This document shows, piece after piece, positions 52,908 through 61,932 of a DNA stretch of 64,000 bases; within the stretch, counting starts at the first letter, position 1, and the number at the start of each line of letters is the position of its first letter. This DNA is from Gymnodinialimonas sp. 202GB13-11 (GTDB lineage: Bacteria; Pseudomonadota; Alphaproteobacteria; Rhodobacterales; Rhodobacteraceae): contig NZ_JBFRBH010000001.1 in the NCBI RefSeq assembly GCF_040932485.1, positions 1-64,000 on the forward strand. The letters are read 5' to 3'. The notes beneath the pieces are model-generated. The model was not told the origin of the DNA and ran no database searches. It saw only the letters and a program-made list of their open reading frames with translations. The position numbers and the translations under genes are program-made.

Positions 52908-53744
52908 ATGAATGCAACGAGTGGAAACGATCGAGCGCCGATGACCCTCGAAGGGAAAGTAGCTATCATCACAGGTGCCGCGTCTGGCATTGGTGAAGAG
53001 GTCGCGCGCGTTTATGCGTCCCATGGGTGCAAGGTCGCTATGATCGACTTCGATTCAGAGCGCCTTGACAGGATCGGTGAAGAAGTGGCTGCTGATGGCG
53101 CCGAAATTCTGAAGATCCATGCAGATGTTACCGAAGAAGCCAGTGTTCGTGCCTTCTTCAAGCAGGTCCACAATACATGGGGTCGGATTGACGTACTCGT
53201 CAACTCGGCCGGCCGTGACAGCCTGTCGCCACCCTTGGATGAGGTCACGCTTGATGAATGGAACAAGACACTGGGGCCCAATCTTACGGCCGTGTTCCTG
53301 TGCTGTCGCGAAGCCTTCATCTACATGAAGCCGCAAGGTGGTGGTCGTATCATCAACATGGGCTCTTCGTCGACACGCGTCGCTTCTGGCCCGGGTCACA
53401 GTCCATATCGAGCCTCCAAGCACGGAATGATCGGTTTCTCAAAAAACATCCTTCTGGATGGCGAGAAAATGGGGATCGGTGTGACGGTGCTGAACCCCAG
53501 CCACGTGAAGACACCCATGACCGAGATCATCGACAAGGGACTCTATGATGGCAATCTGCAGGCCTACACCGACGGCTGGCTGGACGAGAAGGAACTGAAA
53601 GAAGGCATTCACGCCTCCTGCATTGATGTGGAGAACGTCGGTTGGCTGGCGCTGTACGTGGCCACACGGACGCCTGATGTGACAATCCCCACCATTTCTC
53701 TCTACCCTACTCACAAGGTCCACCGTTACGGGATGGAGGTTTAA
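52908..53744 (+). CDS. Short-chain dehydrogenase/reductase
   Basis: The 278-residue protein has TGAASGIG for nucleotide binding and SPYRASKHG with the catalytic Tyr and Lys; Ser is in MGSSSTR. The NSAGRDSLSPP loop and the NPSHVKTPM segment are like those of ketose or polyol dehydrogenases. AGGAAAGGA precedes the start. It is four bp from the first zinc dehydrogenase gene. The final segment ISLYPTHKVHRYGMEV is unusual for SDRs and may help oligomerisation. Confidence 0.9.
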   Translation: MNATSGNDRAPMTLEGKVAIITGAASGIGEEVARVYASHGCKVAMIDFDSERLDRIGEEVAADGAEILKIHADVTEEASVRAFFKQVHNTWGRIDVLVNSAGRDSLSPPLDEVTLDEWNKTLGPNLTAVFLCCREAFIYMKPQGGGRIINMGSSSTRVASGPGHSPYRASKHGMIGFSKNILLDGEKMGIGVTVLNPSHVKTPMTEIIDKGLYDGNLQAYTDGWLDEKELKEGIHASCIDVENVGWLALYVATRTPDVTIPTISLYPTHKVHRYGMEV

Positions 53745-53748
53745 TCCC

Positions 53749-54807
53749 ATGAAAGCGGTCGTCTTCAACGGACCTGGAACACTGACGCTTGAGGATCGCG
53801 CACGCCCTGAGATTGGACCAGACGAAATCCTGGTACGGGTTCAGGCAGCCGCGATCTGTGGCACGGATCTGAAAATCTACCGTGGCGGTCATTTCCGGGT
53901 TGGCGAAGGCGACACGCGGGTCTTGGGCCATGAATTGGCGGGCGATATCGTCGAGATTGGCGGCAACGTTTCGTATTGGCGCGTCGGTCAACGTGTGTCG
54001 GTTGTACCTAATATCGGCTGTGGTCACTGCGATATGTGTCGCAAAGGTCTGAACAACATGTGCCCAGACTACGATGCCTTTGGGATAAGCATCGACGGCG
54101 GCTTTGAAGAATACATGGTTGTCACGCCCTCTGCGATTTTTGGCGGCAACCTGTTCGAGGTTCCCGACAGTTTGGACTGGGAAGCTGCCGCTTTGGTTGA
54201 GCCGCTATCATGCTGCTTCAATGCATGGAAAAACCTGAGCGTCTCCCCAGAAGATCGCGTGTTGATTCTCGGAACTGGCCCGATTGCAGGTCTTTTTCTG
54301 ATGCTGGCAAAAGCCTATGGCGCGCGGCAGGTCATCGTTGTCGGGCGTCGCGCCACGCGATTGGAAGAGATCGCGGGTCTTGGCGCGACCGATACGGTGG
54401 ATAGTTCAGAAGTGGCTGTGGTCGACGAGGTTTTGCGCCTAACGGATGGCCACGGTGTTGATGTGGCGCTGACAGCCGCTCCGGCGCCCGAGCTTCAGGT
54501 CCAAGCCATGGCCACGCTGGCCCGCTACGGTCGGATGAACTTCTTCTCGGGCCTGAACAAGGGCACCAAGGTCGAGATCGACACCAACAAGGTGCACTAT
54601 CGGGGGCTAAAGCTTCTGGGAAGTACCGGGTCTTCGATCGAAGATTACGCGCGCTCGCTCAGGCTGGTGGAAAGCGGCCAGATCGACGTGAAGGCCGTTA
54701 TCACCCACCGGTTTGGAATGGATCAGGCGGTTTCCGCCTTCGATCACGCATTGGCGGGTAAGGGGATGAAAACTCTGATCCTGCCCCAAGAAAGGAATGT
54801 CGCATGA
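53749..54807 (+). CDS. Zinc-dependent medium-chain dehydrogenase
   Basis: This 352-residue MDR protein has the catalytic zinc ligands in AICGTDLK and GHELAG, and a structural zinc site in CGHCDMCRKGLNNMC (four Cys). The Rossmann motif is LGTGPIAGL. The fold resembles L-threonine 3-dehydrogenase and sorbitol/L-iditol 2-dehydrogenase, and polyol oxidation fits the context. It starts four bp after the SDR and overlaps the next MDR gene by ATGA. The last residues (LILPQERNVA) are family-like. Confidence 0.9.
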   Translation: MKAVVFNGPGTLTLEDRARPEIGPDEILVRVQAAAICGTDLKIYRGGHFRVGEGDTRVLGHELAGDIVEIGGNVSYWRVGQRVSVVPNIGCGHCDMCRKGLNNMCPDYDAFGISIDGGFEEYMVVTPSAIFGGNLFEVPDSLDWEAAALVEPLSCCFNAWKNLSVSPEDRVLILGTGPIAGLFLMLAKAYGARQVIVVGRRATRLEEIAGLGATDTVDSSEVAVVDEVLRLTDGHGVDVALTAAPAPELQVQAMATLARYGRMNFFSGLNKGTKVEIDTNKVHYRGLKLLGSTGSSIEDYARSLRLVESGQIDVKAVITHRFGMDQAVSAFDHALAGKGMKTLILPQERNVA

Positions 54808-55856
54808 AGGCCGCAGTTCTACATGCACCAGGCGATCTGCGCGTCGAGGACGTGGCGATCCCGGCCGAAATCGCGGCCGATGAAGTTCTGGTAAAAGTAG
54901 CCGCGTGCGGGATCTGCGGTTCGGACATCGGGCGCGTGATGACCACGGGCACCTACAGCTTCCCGACCATCCCGGGCCATGAATTCGCGGGAGAAATCGA
55001 AGCCGTCGGGGAAGACGTGCATCATCTGGCAAAAGGTGACCGTGTGGCGGTTGCGCCGTTGATGCCTTGCTTTGACTGCCTAGAATGTAACCGGGGCCAG
55101 TATTCGCTTTGCGACGATTACAATTTCCTTGGTTCACGCACAGATGGCGCGTTTGCCGAATACCTCCGGGCGCCCGCCAAAAATGTCTTGAAGGTGCCGG
55201 ATCGCGTCAGTCTGGAAGTGGCGGCAACGATCGAACCGGCCGCAATCATTCTGCACGGGATCCACAAGATTGACCTATCGCTCGGTGATGCTGTTGCGGT
55301 GGTCGGATGCGGCGCGCTTGGCTATTTCGCGTTGCAGTTTGCTAAGTTGTCCGGCGCGCACCCATTGATTGCAATCGATGTGGACGAAGACAAATTGGAA
55401 CTGGCGCGTCAGGTTGGGGCGGACATCTGTATCAATCCCGCAAAGGCCGACGCTTTGGCCGCGATCAAGGCCGCAACGGGCGGACGCGGAGTTGCAGTCG
55501 CTTTGGAAGCAGCGGGAAGTGACAAGGGGCGGGATCTGTCAATTCTGGCCTGCGCAAAACAGGGCAAGGTCATTTTGTACGGGACTGCCTATGGTGATGT
55601 CACCTTTGGCGAAGCTGCCTTCGCTAAAATGGTCCGCGAGGAACTTGAGGTGATCGGATCGTGGAACAGTTACTCTGTCCCGTTTCCGGGCAAGGAATGG
55701 TTCGATATAATCGGCTTGCTGGAGGCTGGGCGATTGGCTGTAGAGTCGCTGATCACCCATCGCGCTACATTGGACGAAGCTCCAGAAATCTTTCAGAAAT
55801 TGAAGGATCGGAGCTTCGGTCCCTATCACAAGATTCTGTTCAAGCCGAACGGCTAA
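54804..55856 (+). CDS. Zinc-dependent dehydrogenase, galactitol-1-phosphate 5-dehydrogenase-like
   Basis: The 350-residue protein resembles GatD. Zinc ligands are in GICGSD and GHEFAGEIEAVG, structural cysteines in CFDCLECNRGQYSLC, followed by FLGSRTDGAFAEYL. The REELEVIGSWNSYSVPFPGKEW block is diagnostic of the GatD group. The dinucleotide motif is VGCGALGYF. A phosphorylated or free polyol is thus a plausible substrate. It overlaps the previous gene by four bases and is 22 bp before the GlpK-like gene. Confidence 0.9.
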   Translation: MKAAVLHAPGDLRVEDVAIPAEIAADEVLVKVAACGICGSDIGRVMTTGTYSFPTIPGHEFAGEIEAVGEDVHHLAKGDRVAVAPLMPCFDCLECNRGQYSLCDDYNFLGSRTDGAFAEYLRAPAKNVLKVPDRVSLEVAATIEPAAIILHGIHKIDLSLGDAVAVVGCGALGYFALQFAKLSGAHPLIAIDVDEDKLELARQVGADICINPAKADALAAIKAATGGRGVAVALEAAGSDKGRDLSILACAKQGKVILYGTAYGDVTFGEAAFAKMVREELEVIGSWNSYSVPFPGKEWFDIIGLLEAGRLAVESLITHRATLDEAPEIFQKLKDRSFGPYHKILFKPNG

Positions 55857-55878
55857 GGCACCATTGGGAGGAGCCGTA

Positions 55879-57384
55879 ATGTCCGAGAAAAAATACGTGC
55901 TGGCCCTTGATGAAGGAACATCAAGTGCGCGAGCGATCCTGTTTGACCGCAACGGCGAAATCGCCTCGATCGGGCAGCAGGAATTCCGGCAAATCTATCC
56001 CAATCCCGGTTGGGTAGAGCATGATCCGCAAGAGATATGGACGACCCAGCTTGGCGTCATTCGTGATGCGATGAAGGGTGCCAAAGCCAAGTTTGTTGAA
56101 GTCGCTGCCATCGGGATTACCAACCAGCGCGAAACCGTTGTCGTGTGGGATCGCAAGACTGGACGGCCAATTCACAATGCCCTCGTCTGGCAGGATCGTC
56201 GCACAGCTGAGATATGTGACGCGATGAAAGAACGGGGTTTGGAAGCGCTCATTCGGGAGAAGACAGGTCTTGTCATTGACGCCTACTTCTCCGGTACAAA
56301 GATCGCATGGATTCTCGACAATGTCGAAGGTGCACGAGCGCGGGCGGAAAAGGGTGAATTGGCCGTCGGCACTATCGACAGCTGGCTGATCTGGAATCTG
56401 ACCGGCGGCAAGGTCCATGTGACGGACGTCTCTAACGCGTCACGCACCCAGCTGATGGACATTCGCAGCTGTAAATGGGACCAGCAGCTGATGGATGAAA
56501 TCCGGGTGCCCTGTGCGGTGCTGCCTAAGATCAAGGACACTTCTGAGGTCTACGGCACCACCGACCCTGCGATCTTCGATGGCGAAGAGATACCGGTTGC
56601 CTCCGCAGTTGGCGATCAACAAGGAGCGCTGTTCGGGCAAGCTTGCTTTGAGGCCGGCATGGTCAAAGCGACCTACGGCACCGGCGGCTCGCTGATGATG
56701 AACGTGGGCGACAAACCAAAGTATTCCGACAACGGGCTGCTGACTACGGTCGCCTGCCGGGTGAACGGCAAGGTCGACTACGCCGTTGAAGGGCTGCTAT
56801 TCACAGTCGGTTCGGTCATCCAATGGCTGCGCGATGAGCTTCAGATCATTCATAATGCCGCCGAAAGCGAGTTGTCGGCGAAGGCCGTTCCGGACACCAA
56901 CGGGGTCTACATCGTGCCTGCGTTTACCGGCCTTTCTGCCCCACATTGGGATCAGTACGCGCGCGGCACTATCGTAGGGATCACCCGTGGCACAAATCGC
57001 GACCATATTGTGCGCGCGGCGCTTGAATCTATGGCCTACCAGATCCGCGATGTCATTGATTGCATGCAGAAAGATACAGGGATCGAGCTTGCTGACCTGA
57101 AAGTGGATGGCGGCGCGGCGATGAATGATTTCGTGCTGCAATTCCAGGCCGACCAGTTGAATGTCAGCGTTCTGCGCCCGACGATTGTAGACTCCACGGC
57201 GCGCGGCGCGGCGTTCCTGGCTGGATTGGCTGTTGGGTTTTGGCAAGACAAAAGTGCGCTGCGCGAGACGTTTACGCTCGACGAGCAATTCGACCCCAAA
57301 GTCGATCGTGCAACAGCGGACAAGCTCTATGCCGGGTGGTTGAAGGCCACTGATCGCGCCCGTGATTGGGAGGAGCATGCGTGA
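55879..57384 (+). CDS. glpK: Glycerol kinase-family protein
   Basis: I start at 55879 (MSEKKYVLALDEGTSSARA), directly after GGGAGGAG, giving 501 residues. The FGGY motifs match glycerol kinase well: LDEGTSSARAILFD, AIGITNQRETVVVWDR, YFSGTKIAWILDN, KATYGTGGSLMMN, FTGLSAPHWD and DGGAAMNDFVLQFQADQL. Glycerol is the best guess, but erythritol kinases are close relatives and the presence of a second, xylulokinase-like gene in the locus leaves room for doubt. The stop overlaps the next start by one base (TGATG). Confidence 0.87.
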   Translation: MSEKKYVLALDEGTSSARAILFDRNGEIASIGQQEFRQIYPNPGWVEHDPQEIWTTQLGVIRDAMKGAKAKFVEVAAIGITNQRETVVVWDRKTGRPIHNALVWQDRRTAEICDAMKERGLEALIREKTGLVIDAYFSGTKIAWILDNVEGARARAEKGELAVGTIDSWLIWNLTGGKVHVTDVSNASRTQLMDIRSCKWDQQLMDEIRVPCAVLPKIKDTSEVYGTTDPAIFDGEEIPVASAVGDQQGALFGQACFEAGMVKATYGTGGSLMMNVGDKPKYSDNGLLTTVACRVNGKVDYAVEGLLFTVGSVIQWLRDELQIIHNAAESELSAKAVPDTNGVYIVPAFTGLSAPHWDQYARGTIVGITRGTNRDHIVRAALESMAYQIRDVIDCMQKDTGIELADLKVDGGAAMNDFVLQFQADQLNVSVLRPTIVDSTARGAAFLAGLAVGFWQDKSALRETFTLDEQFDPKVDRATADKLYAGWLKATDRARDWEEHA

Positions 57385-58331
57385 TGGATCTGCAACCCGC
57401 GACGCAACCGACGATGTATTTCTTCGGGGTAACGACGACCAAATCTTCGATCATGAAGGTTTTCCCTGCCTGGGCGGAGCACCTTGGCCTCGACGCTGTC
57501 CTGCAGGGAATAGACTTCCCCCTGAACGATGCACACGCCAATTACCGCGCGGCCGTCGAATTTGTGAAGTCCGATCCGCATTCGCTTGGGGGATTGGTGA
57601 CGTCGCACAAGGTCAATTTGCTCAAGGCGTCGAAGACTCTTTTCGACGAGTTGGACCCTTACGCGAAAACCCTCCACGAGATCAGTTCGATCTCTAAGCG
57701 CGGCTCACGGTTGGTTGGCCACGCGAAGGACCCGATTAGCGTCGGTGTCGCATTGGAAGCAATCGTGGCCGATGGCTATTGGACTGAAAGCGGCGGTACA
57801 CTGTGCATTCTGGGCTCTGGCGGGTCGTCTCTGGCCCTGACACTCTATCTGCACAACAAGAAGGCCGCCGGGGATGATGTGCCGTCGCGGATCGTCGTGA
57901 CCGCGCGACGGGACTCAAGCCTTGAAGAGATGCGCAACGTCCACGCCCAGATCGGGTTCTCGATCCCTATCGACTACGTGCTGACGGCAACGCCGGAGCG
58001 CGCTGACGCGGTTGTCGCGGCCCTTCCTCCAAAATCCATGGTCGCCAATGCGACAGGGCTGGGCAAGGACCGCCCCGGTTCGCCACTGACCAATTCCGTT
58101 GTCTATCCCGAAGGCGCAATCGTCTGGGAATTCAACTACCGCGGCGACCTGATCTTTCTTGATCAGGCCAATGCTCAAAAAGAGGCCCGTGGCCTCACCG
58201 TCCAAGATGGCTGGGTGTATTTCATCCACGGCTGGACCCGCGTCATCGCTGAAGTCTTCGACATCGACATTCCAATGTCCGGTCCCGAATTCGATAAATT
58301 GAGCCGGATCGCGAAAAACGCCACTTCCTGA
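57384..58331 (+). CDS. Shikimate dehydrogenase-like protein
   Basis: The start at 57384 overlaps the kinase stop; the protein has 315 residues. The N-terminal substrate domain carries FFGVTTTKSSIMKVFPAWAE and LGGLVTSHKVNLL, corresponding to the (V/I)T.PHK catalytic block of shikimate dehydrogenases, with Lys present. The NAD(P) domain has CILGSGGSSLALTLYL. However, the usual N-terminal GNPI..S motif is altered and the family is a divergent branch. In a sugar locus it more likely oxidises a cyclic polyol or acid than shikimate. Confidence 0.82.
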   Translation: MDLQPATQPTMYFFGVTTTKSSIMKVFPAWAEHLGLDAVLQGIDFPLNDAHANYRAAVEFVKSDPHSLGGLVTSHKVNLLKASKTLFDELDPYAKTLHEISSISKRGSRLVGHAKDPISVGVALEAIVADGYWTESGGTLCILGSGGSSLALTLYLHNKKAAGDDVPSRIVVTARRDSSLEEMRNVHAQIGFSIPIDYVLTATPERADAVVAALPPKSMVANATGLGKDRPGSPLTNSVVYPEGAIVWEFNYRGDLIFLDQANAQKEARGLTVQDGWVYFIHGWTRVIAEVFDIDIPMSGPEFDKLSRIAKNATS

Positions 58332-58346
58332 CAGGAGAAACCAGAT

Positions 58347-58922
58347 ATGTCAGATATGAGCCCTACCACAATTGACTTTGACACAGTGACCGGCGCTTCG
58401 GAGGCAGCGGATCCGTTGACCCGAACCCTGAAATCGCTGGATGGATACTTTTACGACGCAGACGCGTTCAGCGCTGCAATGGCCGAAGATGACGCACTGA
58501 TCTACGAGTATTTCGACATGGGTGTGCCCGAGACCAGCGGCAACGTCGCTTACGGCACAACGTCGATCAAACCTGGCAAGGTTGGTGATGAGTACTTCAT
58601 GACCAAAGGCCATTTTCACACGGTTCTGGACACGGCAGAGGTCTACTACTGCCTCTCCGGCCATGGCGGCATGATGATGGAAACGCCGGAGGGTAAAGTT
58701 GAATGGCGTGAAATGAAGAAAGGCGATGTCGTCTACGTCCCCGGACGTTGGGCGCACCGTTCGATCAACATTTCTGCCACTGAGCCTTTCGTTATGTTCT
58801 TCGCTTTCCCCGGCCATGCCGGCCACGACTACGGCACCATCGCCACCAAGGGCTTCCGCAAGCTGATGGTCGAGCGGGATGGAAAACCCACGATGGTCGA
58901 CAATCCGCGCTGGAATGGATGA
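58347..58922 (+). CDS. Cupin-type glucose-6-phosphate isomerase family
   Basis: The protein has 191 residues and the archaeal-type phosphoglucose isomerase cupin fold: FMTKGHFHTVLDTAEVYYC, LSGHGGMMMETPEG, GDVVYVPGRWAHRSINIS and EPFVMFFAFPGHAGHDYG. The metal-binding His, His, Glu and a later His are all visible. Metal-dependent aldose/ketose phosphate isomerisation is the family reaction. It lies 15 bp after the SDH-like gene. Cupin PGIs are unusual in bacteria outside catabolic clusters, and it may act on a different hexose or pentose phosphate. Confidence 0.87.
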   Translation: MSDMSPTTIDFDTVTGASEAADPLTRTLKSLDGYFYDADAFSAAMAEDDALIYEYFDMGVPETSGNVAYGTTSIKPGKVGDEYFMTKGHFHTVLDTAEVYYCLSGHGGMMMETPEGKVEWREMKKGDVVYVPGRWAHRSINISATEPFVMFFAFPGHAGHDYGTIATKGFRKLMVERDGKPTMVDNPRWNG

Positions 58923-58945
58923 TCCTCTAATTAGCTGAGGTTATT

Positions 58946-59860
58946 ATGAAAATTGCGATCACGCCGCGTTCGTTATCGAGCGCGGGGCATCCCGCTTTGT
59001 CTGCACTGACGGACCGGGGGTATGAACTTGTGTATCCCGCGCCGGGTCGAACGCCGTCCGAGGCTGAGCTGTTGGCCAGTGTACCGGGCTGTGTCGGATG
59101 GTTGGCGGGTGTCGAACCTGTTGGAAAATCCGTGCTTGAAGCTGCGCGGGACCTCAAGGTCATCAGTCGCAATGGGGTCGGTGTGGACAACATTGATCTT
59201 GGCGTTGCGGATGCCCGTGGCATCCGGATTGAGCGGGCGGTCGGTGCAAACGCACGTGGCGTGGCGGAGCTCGCCATCACCCTGATGATGTCAGCATTTC
59301 GCCATGTGTCCTGGTCCGACGCACGGCTGCACAATGGGGAATGGGCAAGACGGCGCGGGGTGGAAGCTGAGGGGCGCACGCTCGGTGTCATCGGTTGCGG
59401 GGCCATTGGCCGTACAGTGACGGAAATTGCGCTTGGGCTTGGCATGCATGTGATCGGCAATGATCCCAATCCGCCACAGGGTTTTGCGCCAAAGGGATTT
59501 CGGCTCGGCAATTTGGAGGAGTTGTTTGCGGAATCCGACGTGGTCACCTTGCATTGCCCGCCGTCCGAGGCACCCTTAATTGACGCAGCTGCCTTGGCCC
59601 GGATGAGACCCGGCGGCGTGATTGTGAATACCGCTCGGGCAGACCTGATTGATGATATTGCGGTGCTTGACGCATTGGAGGCGGATCATCTGGCGGTATT
59701 GGCCACCGATGTCTTCCATACCGAACCGCCCGAGCCATCTGCCCTGCTATCCCATGATCGCGTTATTCTGACCCCCCATGCTGGCGGTTTCACCGAGGAA
59801 AGCGTGCGCCGGGCGACAGAAGTGGCAGTTGCCAACATACTGAAAGTTTTGGCACCGTGA
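58946..59860 (+). CDS. D-2-hydroxyacid dehydrogenase (3-phosphoglycerate dehydrogenase-like)
   Basis: The protein has 304 residues. The NAD-binding motif is LGVIGCGAIGR; the catalytic Arg, Glu and His are in VNTARADLIDD, VFHTEPPEP and LTPHAGG. The N-terminal half has GVGVDNIDL and NARGVAELAITLMM. It lacks the ACT domain of full SerA. Such enzymes reduce glyoxylate or hydroxypyruvate, or oxidise D-2-hydroxy acids. It is 23 bp after the isomerase gene and overlaps the MBL gene by four bases. Confidence 0.9.
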   Translation: MKIAITPRSLSSAGHPALSALTDRGYELVYPAPGRTPSEAELLASVPGCVGWLAGVEPVGKSVLEAARDLKVISRNGVGVDNIDLGVADARGIRIERAVGANARGVAELAITLMMSAFRHVSWSDARLHNGEWARRRGVEAEGRTLGVIGCGAIGRTVTEIALGLGMHVIGNDPNPPQGFAPKGFRLGNLEELFAESDVVTLHCPPSEAPLIDAAALARMRPGGVIVNTARADLIDDIAVLDALEADHLAVLATDVFHTEPPEPSALLSHDRVILTPHAGGFTEESVRRATEVAVANILKVLAP

Positions 59861-60705
59861 GGCCGAGCCTTGAAAAGCGCCCACTTACATCACCCAATGA
59901 TTTGGCCGTGCCGCAAGGCTGCGTTGCCTTGATCTGGCTCGGGCAAGCGGGTTTTTTGATTGAGGGAGCGGGTCAGCGCATCATAATTGATCCCTATCTG
60001 TCGAATTCCTTGGCCGAAAAGTACTTCGGGAAGAAGTTCCCCCACATCAGAATGACGCCAGCGCCCTTTGTGCCTGCGGAGTTGACGGACATCGACTGGC
60101 TCCTCTGCACCCACGCGCACACGGATCACATGGATCCTGGAACAATCCCGGATCTGGTCGCCACGAACCCAGACATGCGAGTTCTTGTCCCAAGAGCGAC
60201 CCGCACAACGGCGTTGGAGCGAGGCGTGCCGCCAGATCGACTGTTTATGATCGACGCTGGAGAAAGCATGGACATGGGCGATGTGGCTGTCACAGCAACG
60301 CCTGCGGCCCATGAGACTCTTTCCCTGACAACCGACGGGTTGCACCCATTTCTGGGGTTCGTTCTTACCATTGGACGCCTAACCATTTGGCATTCAGGTG
60401 ACACGATTCCCTTCGATGGGCTCGTTCCTGCCGTGCGGAACCTCGGTGTCGACCTTGCGCTACTGCCCATCAACGGGCGCGACGCACTGCGGGCATCAAA
60501 TGGAATTCCAGGCAACCTGACTGTGGAAGAGGCGGTGCATCTGACCAACGCAATCGGCGCGTCTCATATGCTCGGGCACCATTTTAATCTGTTTGAGTTC
60601 AATACAGTAGACCCGTCGGACGCACGGATGCGAATATCGAACATCGACACCGACGTAGACGTTTCCATCGCTGAACGTGGGCAGCTATTCACGCTAAGAA
60701 AATAA
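59857..60705 (+). CDS. MBL-fold hydrolase (UlaG-like lactonase)
   Basis: The start is a GTG at 59857 within GTGA, overlapping the preceding stop; the protein has 282 residues. The metallo-beta-lactamase motif is CTHAHTDHMD, followed by ATPAAHE, WHSGDTIPFDG and GHHFNLFEFN, as in UlaG-type L-ascorbate-6-phosphate lactonases. A lactonase suits a pathway in which a sugar is oxidised to a lactone before the aldolase step. It is the last gene before a gap containing the third operator-like motif. Confidence 0.87.
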   Translation: MRPSLEKRPLTSPNDLAVPQGCVALIWLGQAGFLIEGAGQRIIIDPYLSNSLAEKYFGKKFPHIRMTPAPFVPAELTDIDWLLCTHAHTDHMDPGTIPDLVATNPDMRVLVPRATRTTALERGVPPDRLFMIDAGESMDMGDVAVTATPAAHETLSLTTDGLHPFLGFVLTIGRLTIWHSGDTIPFDGLVPAVRNLGVDLALLPINGRDALRASNGIPGNLTVEEAVHLTNAIGASHMLGHHFNLFEFNTVDPSDARMRISNIDTDVDVSIAERGQLFTLRK

Positions 60706-60724
60706 TTCTCTCCCTGCCAAATAA

Positions 60725-60764
60725 AAAGAAATTCCTTTACATACAGCGAGTGTCGAATTTATTG
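60725..60764. promoter_or_regulatory. Operator-like motifs before the CUT2 importer
   Basis: AAAGAAATTCCTTT (60725-60738) is a near palindrome (12 of 14), and GAATTTATTG (60755-60764) resembles the GAAATTTATT seen at 52150 and, inverted, at 51305. The 123-bp gap before the binding-protein gene also has a very good ribosome site. This suggests a separate, co-regulated promoter for the importer. Confidence 0.5.
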
Positions 60765-60828
60765 TTTTTTGGAGGGCGGGGATTTTTTGACTTGCCCGCG
60801 ATATCCAATGGGTAAGGAGGAGACCCCA

Positions 60829-61869
60829 ATGAAACGACCAGCAGGGTTACTTACAAGCGTTGCACTGATCGTCTTGGCGAGCGCTGCGGGTGCGCAAGAG
60901 TGCACATACGCGGAGCCGGCAGCGCTGAACGAAGGCGCGCAGGCTGAGCTATCGACGATCGTAAACGACGTCGATGGGATCACGATCGCCTATTTGCCGA
61001 TGGGCACCGAATTTAACTACCACATCGCCTTGGGTGAAGGGATTGCCGACATCGCTGAGACGCGTGATGACGTCGATTGGTTCACCTTGTCGCCCTATTC
61101 TGGATCCGACCTGGCGGGTCAGATGGGGATGCTACAAGATGTGACGTCGCGCCCTGACGTGGATGCCATTATCTTGATTTCCTTCGATGAAAGTGCCTTG
61201 GCGCCTTTGGTTGAAGAAGCAGTTAATGCTGGCAAAGCGGTCATCATCATCAATTCCGACATTCCCGATTTCCCGACCCCAGTCCATGGCGTTGTAGGTG
61301 TGAACCAGCGCGCCGTGAACCATGCGCTGGCGGATTGGGCCATCGAACAGGCCGGTGGCGATGCGCGCAATGTCGGCATCCTCGACGGTGAGCCAGGCTA
61401 TCTCGCGACTGAGCGGGCAGGCGGTTTTGTTGACGGCATCGAAGGCACCAATTGGGAAATTGTCAGCCGGATCAATGGCGGTTGGAGTGTCGAGCGTGGC
61501 AACACCGCCGCGATGGATTTGATGCAAGCCCATCCTGACGTCGATGTGATCTATGCCTCCAACGATTACATGGCACTAGGCGCCGTGTTGGCCGCAAGGG
61601 CGCTGGGGCGTAATGATCTCACGATCTTGGGCTATGACGGCGACACGGGCGCGCTGGAAGACATCGCGGCCGGTGGCATGACTGCAACATCCGATACGGC
61701 ACCGGTCATCATGGGCCGTACGGCGGCATGCTTTGTCCTTTCGCTACTCGATGGTGATACAGAAGGTGGCTACGTCAACACACAGACCCGCATCGTTCAC
61801 GCGGGTAACGCGGTCGAGGTGCTGCAAGCGCCGGAGGATCTGTTCCCAGCCCCGTCCCGGGAATACTAA
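60829..61869 (+). CDS. CUT2 sugar-binding protein (RbsB-like)
   Basis: I start at 60829 (MKRPAGLLTSVALIVLASAA), after GGTAAGGAGGAGA; the protein has 346 residues and a Sec signal peptide cleaved near AGAQ. The periplasmic-binding fold is like RbsB/LacI: GITIAYLPMGTEFNYHIALG, DAIILISFDESALAPLVEEA, VDVIYASNDYMALGAVLAAR and TILGYDGDTGALEDIAAGGM. It probably binds a monosaccharide or small polyol. It is followed by ATPase and permease genes of the same importer. Confidence 0.92.
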   Translation: MKRPAGLLTSVALIVLASAAGAQECTYAEPAALNEGAQAELSTIVNDVDGITIAYLPMGTEFNYHIALGEGIADIAETRDDVDWFTLSPYSGSDLAGQMGMLQDVTSRPDVDAIILISFDESALAPLVEEAVNAGKAVIIINSDIPDFPTPVHGVVGVNQRAVNHALADWAIEQAGGDARNVGILDGEPGYLATERAGGFVDGIEGTNWEIVSRINGGWSVERGNTAAMDLMQAHPDVDVIYASNDYMALGAVLAARALGRNDLTILGYDGDTGALEDIAAGGMTATSDTAPVIMGRTAACFVLSLLDGDTEGGYVNTQTRIVHAGNAVEVLQAPEDLFPAPSREY

Positions 61870-61932
61870 TCTCTCACTCTCGGCCAGCGGGGCGGTTCGC
61901 TCCCGTCCCGCTTCTTTCCTTGGAGACGTGAT

